From: Mycetocola_A sp015752285
GTDB taxonomy: Bacteria; Actinomycetota; Actinomycetes; Actinomycetales; Microbacteriaceae
Assembly: GCF_015752285.1 (NCBI RefSeq)
Contig: NZ_JADOUY010000003.1
Coordinates: 186,001-250,000, forward strand
DNA: 64,000 nucleotides
Reading direction: 5' to 3'
The notes beneath the pieces are model-generated. The model ran no database searches. It was given only the letters and a program-made list of their open reading frames with translations, and was not told the origin of the DNA. The position numbers were made by a program, and so were the translations under genes. Of this stretch, positions 1 to 9,180 are shown piece after piece; positions within the stretch are counted from its first letter, which is position 1, and the number at the start of each line of letters is the position of its first letter.

Positions 1-2
1 CA

Positions 3-1112
3 CAGAACATCGGGTTCGGTGTCACCTTCTCGACGAGCTACGAACCGCCGTTCGCATTCGCCCGCAGGATGAGCACGGTCGACCACCTCACCCGAGGGCG
101 GATCGGCTGGAACATCGTCACCTCGTACCTGCCAAACGCTGCACGCAACTTCGGTCTCGCAGACGAGATCCCCCACGACAAGCGTTACGAGATCGCCGAC
201 GAGTACGTCGACGTCCTGTACAAGCTGTGGGAGGGCTCATGGGACGACGATGCCGTCGTCGCCGACCGCGGGTCTCGCACCTTCACCGACCCGACGAAGG
301 TGCGCTACATCAACCACGTCGGGGAGAACTTCCGGGTCGCCGGCCCGCACCTCGTCGCGCCGTCCCCGCAGCGGACCCCCGTGTTGTTCCAGGCGACGGG
401 ATCCCCGGCCGGCATCGAATTCGCCGGGCGTCACGCCGAGGTCGTGTTCACCGGCGGGCGCACCGCAGCGGATTTCCGTCGCAACACCGACGGGATGCGG
501 GATGCTCTCGAACGGCACGGCCGCGACCGGGACGACATCCGCTTCCTCGTGCAGGCGGGTGTGGTCACCGGTCGTACAGACGCGGAGGTGGAGGAGAAAC
601 TGCGCCTGTATCGCGAGCACTCCAGTGTCGACGGCATCCTGGCGCACTACGGCTACGCCATCGACCCGACCGCATACCCGCGGGAGACGCTCGTCTCCGA
701 CATTCTCGAACGGGAGGGGAAGACCGGCACCGGGTTCGCGCGCTCGATGGCTGCGGGAAAGACCGCAGGCGACCTGGTCGACGAGGCTCTTGCCGGTCGG
801 GAGGAGCGGTACTTCGTCGCAGGAACACCCGCAGTGGTCGCCGACGAGATCGAACGCTGGCTCGACGATGACGGTGTGGACGGGATCAACCTGCGTCAGT
901 ACCACTCGTTTGGAACGTTGCGCGATTTCGTCGAGCTGATCGTCCCTGAGCTGCGCAGGCGCGGGCGGCTGAGCGACGGCTACGAACCGGGTCAAACGCT
1001 GCGAGAGCGCCTCTTCGGCGCCGGGCCGCACCTGCCGGCCGACCACACCGGTGCGCGCTACCGCGGCGGAGCCAACCTGGAGAGTCCGCTGGAGCCGTTG
1101 CGGCTTCAGTGA
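3..1112 (+). CDS. NtaA/SnaA/DszA-type flavin-dependent monooxygenase (5' truncated)
   Basis: The reading frame is open from base 3, so the start codon lies before the window; an internal ATG at 69 is not the real start because the residues before it (FSTSYEPPFAFARRMSTVDH) are typical family sequence. The preserved ~369 residues contain the conserved GRIGWNIVTSY block and the PxxxQAxGS-type segment (VLFQATGSPAGIEFAGRHAE) of the luciferase-like (LLM) class that uses reduced FMN from a partner reductase to oxygenate organosulfur, nitrilotriacetate-like or other xenobiotic substrates. The substrate cannot be told from sequence. Its C terminus (RERLFGAGPHLPADH) is also family-typical. Neighbours upstream are outside the window. 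Confidence 0.9.
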   Translation, partial: QNIGFGVTFSTSYEPPFAFARRMSTVDHLTRGRIGWNIVTSYLPNAARNFGLADEIPHDKRYEIADEYVDVLYKLWEGSWDDDAVVADRGSRTFTDPTKVRYINHVGENFRVAGPHLVAPSPQRTPVLFQATGSPAGIEFAGRHAEVVFTGGRTAADFRRNTDGMRDALERHGRDRDDIRFLVQAGVVTGRTDAEVEEKLRLYREHSSVDGILAHYGYAIDPTAYPRETLVSDILEREGKTGTGFARSMAAGKTAGDLVDEALAGREERYFVAGTPAVVADEIERWLDDDGVDGINLRQYHSFGTLRDFVELIVPELRRRGRLSDGYEPGQTLRERLFGAGPHLPADHTGARYRGGANLESPLEPLRLQ

Positions 1113-1124
1113 CGGCGCTGGCGA

Positions 1125-1298
1125 CTAGTCGTCGAAGTCGTCGTGCGAGAAGCTCGAACCCGATGACCCCGTCGAGCCGTCGTAGCCGAGATCGAACTCG
1201 TCGTAGTCGAGTCGCTCGACCCCGCCCGGAGGTGTGGAGGCATGGCTCTGAGGCGTGCCATCGTCTGTGTCGAGTGCGCCTGAGGAACCGGAAACCAT
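1125..1298 (-). CDS. small acidic, Ser/Gly/Asp-rich protein (57 aa), unknown function
   Basis: A 57-codon frame starting MVSGSSGALDTDDG and ending SHDDFDD. It is rich in Asp, Ser, Gly and Tyr (for example LDYDEFDLGYDGS), has no membrane segment or cysteine, and is probably disordered. Support for it being real: the ATG is preceded by a TAGGAT hexamer (1305-1310) with exactly 6 nt between, the same spacing seen at many certain genes here, and the acidic composition is coherent. It lies just downstream of the SNF2 gene on the same strand and converges with the monooxygenase. I recognise no family; confidence is limited by the short length. Confidence 0.5.
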   Translation of the reverse strand: MVSGSSGALDTDDGTPQSHASTPPGGVERLDYDEFDLGYDGSTGSSGSSFSHDDFDD

Positions 1299-1354
1299 TG
1301 GGCCATCCTAGGTAGTTCTTGGGTCAAAGTCTGTACCCGTCCGAAAATAGGGCG

Positions 1355-4300
1355 CTATTCGTCGAGCAGTCCACGCACGTCATCGGCGGTGAGGGCGGAA
1401 CTGAAGACGGAATCGTCGTCCATCACGGCGTGAAAGAGCTTGGCCTTCTGCGCTTTCAGCGCCATCACCTTTTCCTCGATGGTGCCGTTGGCGACCATGC
1501 GGTAGACCATGACGTTCTTGGTCTGGCCGATGCGATGGGTGCGGTCGACGGCCTGCGCCTCCGTCGCCGGGTTCCACCACGGGTCGAGCAGGAACACGTA
1601 GTCGGCCTCGGTGAGGTTGAGTCCGAATCCGCCGGCCTTGAGGCTGATGAGGAAGATCGGAGCAGCGCCGTCCTTGAAGCGGGCGATGACATCCGCCCGG
1701 TTGGTTGTCGACCCGTCGAGGTAGGCGTACGGGATGCCTTCGGCGTCGAGCCGCGCAGCCGCCTTGCCGAGGAACGACGTGAACTGGCTGAAGATGAGGG
1801 CGCGGTGTCCTTCGGCCAGCACATCCTCGAGCTGTTCGAACAGGGCATCGAGTTTCGACGAGGGAATGGAGGCGTACGCATCGTCGACGAGCGACGCGTC
1901 GAGTGAGAGCATCCGCAAGAGGGTGAGAGACCGGAACACGATGAACCGGTTCTTGTCCATGTCGTCGAGCAGGCCGAGCAGCTTCTGCCTCTCGCGCTGC
2001 AAAAAGGTCTCGTAGAGCTTCTTGTGCTTCGGGTTGAGATCGATCGTGAGCACCTGCTCCTGCTTCGCGGGCAGGTCGGTCGCCACGATTTCTTTCGTGC
2101 GGCGCATCATGAGGGGGCGGATGCGACGACGCATGCGGGCGAGCAGACCGGACGAGTTCCCGGCCTCGATCGGTTTCGCGTACTCGTCGAGGAATCGCCG
2201 CGCAGACGGGAAGAGTCCCGGCGCGACGATCGCGAACAGTGACCAGAGTTCGAGGAGGTTGTTCTCCATCGGGGTGCCGGTGATGGCGAGTTTGAAGGGC
2301 ACGTCGAGGTCGCGGGCGGCCTGGTGCACCTTCGCTGTGCGGTTCTTCACGAACTGGGCTTCGTCGAGGATGAGGCCGGCCCACTCCTGCCCGGCGTAGG
2401 TGTCGAAGTCGAGTCGGAACAGCGCGTACGAGGTGATGACGACATCCGCATCGCCGAAGGCCAGGGCCGACCGGCGTTTGGCCCGCGTCTCGGCGACGGT
2501 GCGCACGGCGAGCCCCGGGGCGAAGCGCTCGGCCTCGATCTGCCAGTTCGAGACGACGGATGTCGGTGCGACGACGAGGAACGGGCGCCGTTTCGCTGGC
2601 TCGGTCGACTCCTTTGCGTGCTCGATCAGCGCGAGAGTCTGCAGGGTCTTGCCGAGCCCCATGTCGTCGGCGAGGATTCCGCCGAGCTGGTGCTGCCAGA
2701 GAAACGCCAGCCAGGCGAATCCGTCGAGCTGGTAGGGGCGCAGGGTCGCACGGATGCCAGCAGGAAGCGGCGGGGTGTCGAGTGCGGTGAGGTCGCGGAG
2801 TCCGGTGACCGCCGACTGCCAGGATGCCGCCTGCTCGGACTCGTCGGCGAGATCTTCGAGGTCTTCCCAGAGGCTCGACTGGTAGCGACTGATCCGCAAC
2901 CCGGTATCCCACTCGGCGAGCGCGCGGGCCTCCTCGATGAGTTCGTGCAGCTGCTCGAAAGCGGGCTGTTTGAGCGACAGGTAACTGTTGTCGACAAGCA
3001 GCAGTTTGGTCTGCCCCTTCGACAGCGCCTTGAACAGCGGACCGAACGGGATCTTCTGCCCGTCGATGGTGACAAGAACACCGAGGTCGAACCAGTCGCG
3101 CTGGTCGGTCTCGACGGTGGTGATCTTGAGTTTCGGCGCCTCGGTGAGTTCCCGATAGTCGGGGCGCTCGCCGATCACATCGACGCGTACGCCGTCGACC
3201 GATTCGATCCCCGGCAGGATCTTGTCCGTGAACTCGGCAGCGTCCAGGTCGACGAGTCTCTGCGGTTCCAGCGAGGTGATCGCGCGCGCCCGGTCGGCGA
3301 TGGCGTGCTCGGCCACCAGGTCGCGCAGGCCGGAGTCGTGTGCGGTGGCGTAGAGCGGCATCCGACTGGTGCGACCGCTTTCGACGTACTCCCAGTCCCA
3401 GCCGAGGGAGAGGGTGTGTTTGGCCGAGAAGGCGGCGGTGAGCACGAGCACCGGGGGAACGATCGGCGGGAACTCGACGGTGGCGTCCGTGGACGTCACC
3501 GGGATGGTGTGCCGCAGTTTCGGGTAGAATTCGGCGAAGAACTCGTCGATGTCTGCAGCGGGAACGACGACGCTGCTCGACCGGCCGATGAGGCGTCGTT
3601 GTTCGTCGGTGAGTCGCCCGTCGGTCGGCGCGAGGGTGAACGAGGCGACCGGGTCGAGCGTGTACGCGTAGACGCCATGGTCGCCGAGCAGGCCGGCGGA
3701 TGCCGGTGGGAACAGCTCGCCGTCGATGGTGAGGGTGGGGTCGAGGCGCAGGTCGGTGTCTGCGGTCGCGTCGAGACTGACGGTGGCCAGCGCGCCGACC
3801 GACACGACGGCATCCTTGCGCACACCGACGAGTTCGATGCCGAGCGTGCGTGCTTCGGTGAGGAGGTTCCAGAGCAGGGGGCTCGAGAAGTCGTCGAGAT
3901 AGAGCCAGTCGAGGTCCTGGCCGACGGCGTACGTGCTCCGCGCCGCGCGATGCAGGGCGGCGAACTGGCTGAACCAGCGGTGCTGAACCGGGTCGAGGCC
4001 GAGCCGGTTCACCTGGTAGCTGAAGGTGTTCCAGCCGACGTTGGTCCTCACCCAGTTGCCCTTGGTGTTGCGGATGACCGGTCGAACGCCGAGCCGGTAC
4101 TCGGCCAGTTCGGTGGTCGACCTGGCGGTGCGAGCGGTCGGGCCGTTCCAGCGATGCCGGGTGTGCGGGGTCTGCTCGCGGAGCTCGAACTGCAGCCCCA
4201 TCGGCGTGCTCGGACTGTCGGATGCCGCCAGCTGGCCGGTCAGCGCTCCGACCGCAGATTTCCACGCAGGCAGCGGTGGGCCCGCCGGCTCCCGGGTGAC

Positions 4301-4804
4301 GGCCCGGTCGGTCTCGCCTGCGTCTGGCCCGGTCGAGCGGATGCCTGTCGTTCCGGTCGCATCCGACCAGGAGTCGCTCGGCCAGGTCGTGTCGCCCTGC
4401 CACCAGGCGTCGGCCTCGCGCATCTGGCGGTCGATCCACGCGCGATCCTGTGGAGAGGCATCCGTCAGCCCTGAACCAGGAAGAGCGATGCTTTTGACCG
4501 CGCTGGAATTGCTGGCCAGCAGCACGGCGGCGACGTGTTTGCAGTCGAGCCGCAGTGGGCAGGTGCAACTCGACGCGGACGGGCGGCTGAAGTCCTTGCG
4601 AGCGGGCGCGAGGGCGATGCGGCAGTCGTACGGATTCGGCGCGCTGCCCTGCACTGTGGCGGTCAGGGTGCGCTCATCGTCATCCCAGTCGAGGTCGGCG
4701 ACCGCGCCGCTGCGAGCGTAGGCGGTCGCACGATTGAACGCGGCGTTGCCGACGAGACGGATGATGTCGGTGACATCCACCAGGGGAGCGGCGGCGGGCG
4801 ACAT
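1355..4804 (-). CDS. SNF2-family DEAD/DEAH-box ATPase with N-terminal SWIM zinc finger (HepA-like)
   Basis: 1149 residues. The N terminus carries a SWIM zinc finger (Cys80, Cys82, Cys88, His90 in CTCPLRLDCKH), followed by a long SNF2-associated region and a C-terminal two-lobed SF2 ATPase. Motif I is ADDMGLGKT with Lys near 719, motif II is DEAQ near 814, and the C-terminal lobe has the VDRTHRIGQ motif VI typical of Swi2/Snf2 translocases. Such proteins remodel protein-DNA or RNA-polymerase complexes by ATP-driven translocation on double-stranded DNA without strand separation. The ATG is preceded by TAAACT (4811-4816) with 6 nt spacing, so the message may be leaderless. The gene stands alone. 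A role in transcription recycling, repair or defence is possible; sequence does not decide. Confidence 0.93.
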   Translation of the reverse strand: MSPAAAPLVDVTDIIRLVGNAAFNRATAYARSGAVADLDWDDDERTLTATVQGSAPNPYDCRIALAPARKDFSRPSASSCTCPLRLDCKHVAAVLLASNSSAVKSIALPGSGLTDASPQDRAWIDRQMREADAWWQGDTTWPSDSWSDATGTTGIRSTGPDAGETDRAVTREPAGPPLPAWKSAVGALTGQLAASDSPSTPMGLQFELREQTPHTRHRWNGPTARTARSTTELAEYRLGVRPVIRNTKGNWVRTNVGWNTFSYQVNRLGLDPVQHRWFSQFAALHRAARSTYAVGQDLDWLYLDDFSSPLLWNLLTEARTLGIELVGVRKDAVVSVGALATVSLDATADTDLRLDPTLTIDGELFPPASAGLLGDHGVYAYTLDPVASFTLAPTDGRLTDEQRRLIGRSSSVVVPAADIDEFFAEFYPKLRHTIPVTSTDATVEFPPIVPPVLVLTAAFSAKHTLSLGWDWEYVESGRTSRMPLYATAHDSGLRDLVAEHAIADRARAITSLEPQRLVDLDAAEFTDKILPGIESVDGVRVDVIGERPDYRELTEAPKLKITTVETDQRDWFDLGVLVTIDGQKIPFGPLFKALSKGQTKLLLVDNSYLSLKQPAFEQLHELIEEARALAEWDTGLRISRYQSSLWEDLEDLADESEQAASWQSAVTGLRDLTALDTPPLPAGIRATLRPYQLDGFAWLAFLWQHQLGGILADDMGLGKTLQTLALIEHAKESTEPAKRRPFLVVAPTSVVSNWQIEAERFAPGLAVRTVAETRAKRRSALAFGDADVVITSYALFRLDFDTYAGQEWAGLILDEAQFVKNRTAKVHQAARDLDVPFKLAITGTPMENNLLELWSLFAIVAPGLFPSARRFLDEYAKPIEAGNSSGLLARMRRRIRPLMMRRTKEIVATDLPAKQEQVLTIDLNPKHKKLYETFLQRERQKLLGLLDDMDKNRFIVFRSLTLLRMLSLDASLVDDAYASIPSSKLDALFEQLEDVLAEGHRALIFSQFTSFLGKAAARLDAEGIPYAYLDGSTTNRADVIARFKDGAAPIFLISLKAGGFGLNLTEADYVFLLDPWWNPATEAQAVDRTHRIGQTKNVMVYRMVANGTIEEKVMALKAQKAKLFHAVMDDDSVFSSALTADDVRGLLDE

Positions 4805-4869
4805 TCCCCTAGTTTACCGGGCACCCCGTGACATCCCGGTCGTTCGAACCACGTCAGCACGCGAAAGCA

Positions 4870-4911
4870 CAGTAGTGGCGCCAAACCGCGAGGTTGTTAG
4901 CGCCACTACTG
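4870..4911. terminator. hairpin, probable terminator of the small acidic gene
   Basis: An 11-bp perfect inverted repeat (CAGTAGTGGCG / CGCCACTACTG) encloses a smaller AACC/GGTT stem with a GCGA loop. It lies downstream of the 56-aa minus-strand gene and upstream of the SNF2 promoter. No T-run follows. Confidence 0.5.
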
Positions 4912-4943
4912 CACGTTCGAGGCTGTGCCTCTATTGGGGCGAA

Positions 4944-5114
4944 CTAGTCGGCGGGGCCGCCCGATGCAGTGTCTTCGGTGGTGTCGTCCCCGGTCTCGGT
5001 GTTCGTGCCTGAGCCGTCGGGGATGCCGTCGGCCGACTGTCCTGGACGGTCCGTGGTCTCGTCGTGCGAACGGTCGCGGGGCTTCGGGTGGTCGGTGTGC
5101 TCGTTGTCGGTCAT
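4944..5114 (-). CDS. small hydrophilic acidic protein (56 aa), unknown
   Basis: The protein begins MTDNEHTDHPKPRDRSHDET and ends TEDTASGGPAD; it is almost entirely charged or polar (Asp, Glu, Thr, Gly, His) with no hydrophobic core, so it is very likely disordered. The chosen ATG has a TAGCGT hexamer (5122-5127) 7 nt upstream and no Shine-Dalgarno, fitting a leaderless start; the longer frame to 5159 would add an arginine-rich stretch of different composition. A hairpin follows its stop. It resembles in style two other small acidic proteins in this window (20057-20329 and 30439-30705), though not in sequence. No function can be assigned. Confidence 0.55.
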   Translation of the reverse strand: MTDNEHTDHPKPRDRSHDETTDRPGQSADGIPDGSGTNTETGDDTTEDTASGGPAD

Positions 5115-5274
5115 GGGGGACACGCTACGCGGGCGGGGTCGGCAGCGATAGAGCAGCACGACAACCGGTGGGGTGTGCTAACGGGGTTTCGATGGGAGCC
5201 GGCGAGGCATCCGTTCGCAATGCCCGTGTCGGATGCTGCCGGTAGCCTTCACATGTTCGACCATCGGAGGTCCC

Positions 5275-8200
5275 GTGTTCTTTCTCGACGAATCCCTCGC
5301 TGCGGAGTCGCTCGTCACCAGCGCGAGTGACCTCACCACCGCGTCGAAGTGTGAGTTCGCTTTTCTGCGCAAGCTCGACGCCAAACTCGGGCGCACGGAG
5401 CGGGTCGACGAGGTCGTCGATGACATGCTCGCGCGGACCGGCCGACTCGGAGACGAGCACGAGGCCCGGGTCCTGGCTGCCTATCAGGAGCAGTTCGGGT
5501 CGGGGGTGGCCCTGATCGAGCGACCTGACGAACTGACCCGTGAGTCGCTCGCCGCCGCGGTGACCGCCACCCGCCAGGCCTTCGCCCAGAAGGCCGATGT
5601 GGTGTTCCAGGCCACCTTCTTCGACGGGCGTTTCGTCGGTTTCGCCGACTTCATCGTGCGGCAGCCCGACGGCCGATACCTCGTGCAAGACACCAAGCTC
5701 GCCCGGTCGGCCAAGGTCACAGCGCTGCTGCAACTCGCCGCCTATGTGCAGCAACTCACGGGTCTCGGCATCGAAGCCGCAGACACCGTCGAGGTGCTTC
5801 TCGGCAACGGGATGACGAGCGAACACCGGGTGAGCGACATCCTGCCGGTGTATCTCAAACGTGAGCAACGCCTGCAGCGGATCATCGCCGAACGCTTCGC
5901 CGACCCGCTCGACGCCGCAGTCGCCTGGCGTGACCCGCGCTATGCGATCTGTGGGCGGTGTGAGACCTGCGAGGCCGAAATCCAGGCCACCCGCGACGTG
6001 CTGCTCGTCGGTGGGCTGCGGGTGACCCAGCGGGCCAGGTTGGCTCAGCACGAGATCACCACCATCGACGAGCTCGCCGGTTCGACCGCCGATATCGACG
6101 GGATCGGCTCCACAACGCTCGCCGGGCTGCGCCTGCAGGCACAGCTGCAACTCGAGGGACCGACCGCGCCAGAGGATCACACCCCGCCGCCCGTCCGCGT
6201 GTTCAACCCGCAGGCGCTCGCAGCCCTGCCCGAGCCCGACGCGGGCGACATCTTCTTCGACTTCGAGGGCGACCCTCTCTACACCGAGGGTGACGCCCGG
6301 TCGTGGGGGCTCGACTACCTCTTCGGGCTGGTCGACACGGCCGGCGAGTTCACGACATTCTGGGCGCACTCATTCGCCGAGGAGCGGGTCGCCTTGCGGG
6401 GGTTCCTCGACTACGTAGCCGAGCGTCGGCGCGCATTCCCTCACATGCATATCTATCACTACGCCTCCTATGAGCGCACTCACCTGTCGTCGATCGCCGC
6501 CAGGCACGGCGAGGGCGAAGAAGAGGTCGATCAGCTGTTGCGCGACAACGTGTTCGTCGACCTCTACCCGATGGTGAAGAAGAGCGTGCGAGTCGGATCC
6601 CGGTCGTACTCGATCAAGAAGCTCGAACCGCTCTACATGGGAACCGAGCTGCGCACCGGTGGCGTTCAGAACGCGGCGGCGTCCATCACCGAATACGCGG
6701 ATGCCATGGAGCTGATTTCGAACGGTGACCGTGCCGCTGGGCAGCACAAGCTCGACGAGATCGCTGACTACAACCGGTACGACTGCGTCTCGACGCTGCG
6801 TCTGCGCGACTGGCTGCTCGAGCGGGGCAGTGAGAACGGCATCCTCCCTGGAACCCTGCACGAGGCGAAGGATTCCGTGTTCGAGACCGAGCCGTCTCCT
6901 TTGCGCTACGCGTTGCTCGCGCTGGCCGGCGACCGGCTCGCGGCCGGGCGGAGCGCCGACCAGACCGCCGCCGCATTCGCGGCCGCCGCGCTCGACTACC
7001 ACCAGCGTGAGCAGAAGAGTTTCTGGTGGGGGCACTTCGCCCGGCTGATCCAGGACGTCGAGACGTGGGCAGACACCCGTGATGTGCTCATCGTCGACGA
7101 CGGGGGAGCATCCGTCGAGAAACCGTGGTTCCGCGAGGGCAAACAGCGCACCGACCGGCGCTGGGTGCGCCTCACCGGGCAGTGGGGGCCCGGCAGCAGC
7201 GTGAAGCCGAGTGAGCAGAGCGGGCCGTATGTGCTCTATGAGCACCCGGGGCCATTCGAGGCGAGCGTCGGCGATCCCGGTTCCCGGCCGAGCCGCACGG
7301 TTCGCGTGCTCGAGGTCGACGACCGCAGTGTTCTGATCGAAGAGACCCTGCAGGCAGGGGTGGAACCGTTCCACACCCTGCCGATGGCCCTCACGCCGTC
7401 GTCGCCGCCGCCCGCCGGGCAGCAGAAGCCGGCAATCGAGGAATGGGCGCAGGCGATCGTCGACACGCAGCCGGTCTGGCCGCTCGACCCGGTGGTCGAC
7501 ATCCTGCGTCGAACACCGCCGCGAGCCCGCTCCGGCGCGCTGACGCCGGTCACCGGGGAACGCATCGATGCTGTGATCGCAAGCCTGCTCGACCTCGACG
7601 CGTCGTATCTCGCCGTGCAGGGCCCTCCCGGCACCGGCAAGACCTACCTCGGCGCGCACGTCATCGCGGCGCTGGTGCGGGAACACGCTTGGAAGATCGG
7701 TGTCGTCGCCCAGTCGCATGCCGTCGTCGAGAACCTCCTGGCCGCAGTGGTCCGCGCCGGGTTGCCGAAGGAACTCGTTGGCAAGGTACAGAAGTCGGGG
7801 GTGGATGCCGAGGAGCCCGCGTTCACCGCGCTGCCGTCGAACGGGCACCTCGACTTCGCGGCCGAGAACGACGAGCCCGGATTCGTGCTCGGCGGAACAG
7901 CCTGGGATTTCAGCAACAAGGCGCGGGTGCCGCGCCGGTCCCTCGACCTGCTCGTCATCGACGAGGCAGGACAGTACTCGCTCGCCTTCACCATCGCCGC
8001 GAGCGTCTCCGCCCGCAACCTTCTGCTCCTCGGCGACCCGCAGCAGTTACCGCAGGTCAGCCAGGGCCTGCATCCCGAACCGATCGACACCTCGGCGCTC
8101 GGCTGGGTCAGTGAGGGCCACGACGTGCTGCCAGCTCGACTCGGCTATTTCCTCGCCGAGAGCAGGCGGATGCATCCCGCGGTCACCGCACGGGTGTCAC

Positions 8201-8763
8201 GGCTGTCGTACGAGGGCGCGTTGCATGCACACGAGGTCGCGTCGACCCGCTTCCTCGACGGGGTCGAACCCGGGCTGCACATCGAGCCGGTGGAGCATGC
8301 CGGTGACGCCACGTTCTCCACCGCTGAAGCCGACCGGGTGGTCGAGCTGGTGCGTTCGGTGATCGGACGCAGCTGGACCGACCCGACCGAATCCCGCGAC
8401 CGAGAGCCGCTCGACGAAGACGACGTCATCGTCGTCTCGCCGTACAACGCCCAGGTCGCGCTCGTTCGCGAGGCGCTCTCCGTCGCCGGGTACGAGCGTG
8501 TCAGGGTGGGCACTGTCGATAAGTTCCAGGGGCAGGAGGCGGCGATCGCGATCGTCACGCTGGCGGCATCCGCTGCGAGTGACGTGCCGCGGGGCATGGG
8601 GTTCCTGATCCTCAAGAACCGTCTCAACGTGGCGATCTCACGGGCGAAGTGGGCGGCGTACCTCGTGTATTCGCCCGCGCTGACCGACTATCTGCCGGTG
8701 AATGCGGCGGGAATCACCGAGCTGAGTGCGTTCCTCACCCTCGTCGAACCGACCGAGTTCTAG
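5275..8763 (+). CDS. TM0106-family RecB-like nuclease fused to DEDD exonuclease and DNA2-like SF1 helicase
   Basis: About 1162 residues. In order: a PD-(D/E)XK (Cas4/RecB-like) nuclease at ~1-235 with one early cysteine (Cys26 in SKCEFAF) and three late ones (Cys226, 229, 232 in ICGRCETC), the spacing of a 4Fe-4S nuclease; a helix-hairpin-helix-like stretch at ~250-285; an RNase H-fold DEDD exonuclease starting IFFDFEGD (Asp329, Glu331); and an SF1 helicase with Walker A GPPGTGKT (783-790), DEAG (896-899), GDPQQLPQ, DKFQGQE and a final AISRAKW motif. The GTG at 5275 is chosen because GGAGG lies 4 nt upstream and the product then begins at the family-like FFLDES; an ATG at 5233 is possible. 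Role inferred: DNA end processing or repair. It stands alone. Confidence 0.9.
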   Translation: MFFLDESLAAESLVTSASDLTTASKCEFAFLRKLDAKLGRTERVDEVVDDMLARTGRLGDEHEARVLAAYQEQFGSGVALIERPDELTRESLAAAVTATRQAFAQKADVVFQATFFDGRFVGFADFIVRQPDGRYLVQDTKLARSAKVTALLQLAAYVQQLTGLGIEAADTVEVLLGNGMTSEHRVSDILPVYLKREQRLQRIIAERFADPLDAAVAWRDPRYAICGRCETCEAEIQATRDVLLVGGLRVTQRARLAQHEITTIDELAGSTADIDGIGSTTLAGLRLQAQLQLEGPTAPEDHTPPPVRVFNPQALAALPEPDAGDIFFDFEGDPLYTEGDARSWGLDYLFGLVDTAGEFTTFWAHSFAEERVALRGFLDYVAERRRAFPHMHIYHYASYERTHLSSIAARHGEGEEEVDQLLRDNVFVDLYPMVKKSVRVGSRSYSIKKLEPLYMGTELRTGGVQNAAASITEYADAMELISNGDRAAGQHKLDEIADYNRYDCVSTLRLRDWLLERGSENGILPGTLHEAKDSVFETEPSPLRYALLALAGDRLAAGRSADQTAAAFAAAALDYHQREQKSFWWGHFARLIQDVETWADTRDVLIVDDGGASVEKPWFREGKQRTDRRWVRLTGQWGPGSSVKPSEQSGPYVLYEHPGPFEASVGDPGSRPSRTVRVLEVDDRSVLIEETLQAGVEPFHTLPMALTPSSPPPAGQQKPAIEEWAQAIVDTQPVWPLDPVVDILRRTPPRARSGALTPVTGERIDAVIASLLDLDASYLAVQGPPGTGKTYLGAHVIAALVREHAWKIGVVAQSHAVVENLLAAVVRAGLPKELVGKVQKSGVDAEEPAFTALPSNGHLDFAAENDEPGFVLGGTAWDFSNKARVPRRSLDLLVIDEAGQYSLAFTIAASVSARNLLLLGDPQQLPQVSQGLHPEPIDTSALGWVSEGHDVLPARLGYFLAESRRMHPAVTARVSRLSYEGALHAHEVASTRFLDGVEPGLHIEPVEHAGDATFSTAEADRVVELVRSVIGRSWTDPTESRDREPLDEDDVIVVSPYNAQVALVREALSVAGYERVRVGTVDKFQGQEAAIAIVTLAASAASDVPRGMGFLILKNRLNVAISRAKWAAYLVYSPALTDYLPVNAAGITELSAFLTLVEPTEF

Positions 8764-8784
8764 CACGGCAGGTCGCTCGGTTGC

Positions 8785-9081
8785 TCAGCTGGCGACGCCG
8801 CGGCGCAGCAGGTCGGCGCGCTCGGGGTGATCGGAGAACCAGTCGACGACGAACGAACAGCTCGGCACGATGCGCAGATCAGTGTTCGCCGCAACATCGT
8901 CGACGGCGAATTCGATGAGGGCGGCCGCGTGCCCGTTGCCGCGTCGCGGCGGGGAGGTGTAGGTGTGGGTGAAGTAGATCTGCCCGGGCCGAAGCGAATA
9001 ATCGGCGACGCAGACCAGTTCGTCGCCGATGCTGAGCGTGTACCGGTGCGCATCGGGTTCGTGGGCGAGTACGGGAGACAT
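8785..9081 (-). CDS. small GNAT-family N-acetyltransferase (98 aa)
   Basis: 98 residues with the short single-domain GNAT layout: beta strands with YFTHTYTSPPRRGNGHAAAL, where PPRRGNGHAAAL is the acetyl-CoA pyrophosphate-binding Q/RxxGxG/A-like loop, and a C-terminal segment (VPSCSFVVDWFSDHPE) found in the COG2388/YjdJ-type subfamily. Substrate unknown. The frame is open far upstream, but ATG 9081 is preceded by TACGCT (9088-9093) at exactly 6 nt, and the family normally begins close to here. It converges with the nuclease-helicase gene, whose stop is 21 bases away. Confidence 0.85.
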   Translation of the reverse strand: MSPVLAHEPDAHRYTLSIGDELVCVADYSLRPGQIYFTHTYTSPPRRGNGHAAALIEFAVDDVAANTDLRIVPSCSFVVDWFSDHPERADLLRRGVAS

Positions 9082-9180
9082 CCTTCCAGCGTAAGCCGCA
9101 CGCGGACGGTTGACCACGCCGCTTTCGGGTGACCGCTGTGCTCCCTTCCCGACGTCGGATGCCGGTGGTAGCGTGCGCGC

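Noticed and set aside
2324..4474. Long open frame on the plus strand opposite the SNF2 gene (716 codons)
   Set aside because: It is antisense to a complete, motif-rich SNF2 ATPase; its translation is Glu/Gly/Arg-rich without any recognisable domain, as expected for a shadow frame in GC-rich DNA.
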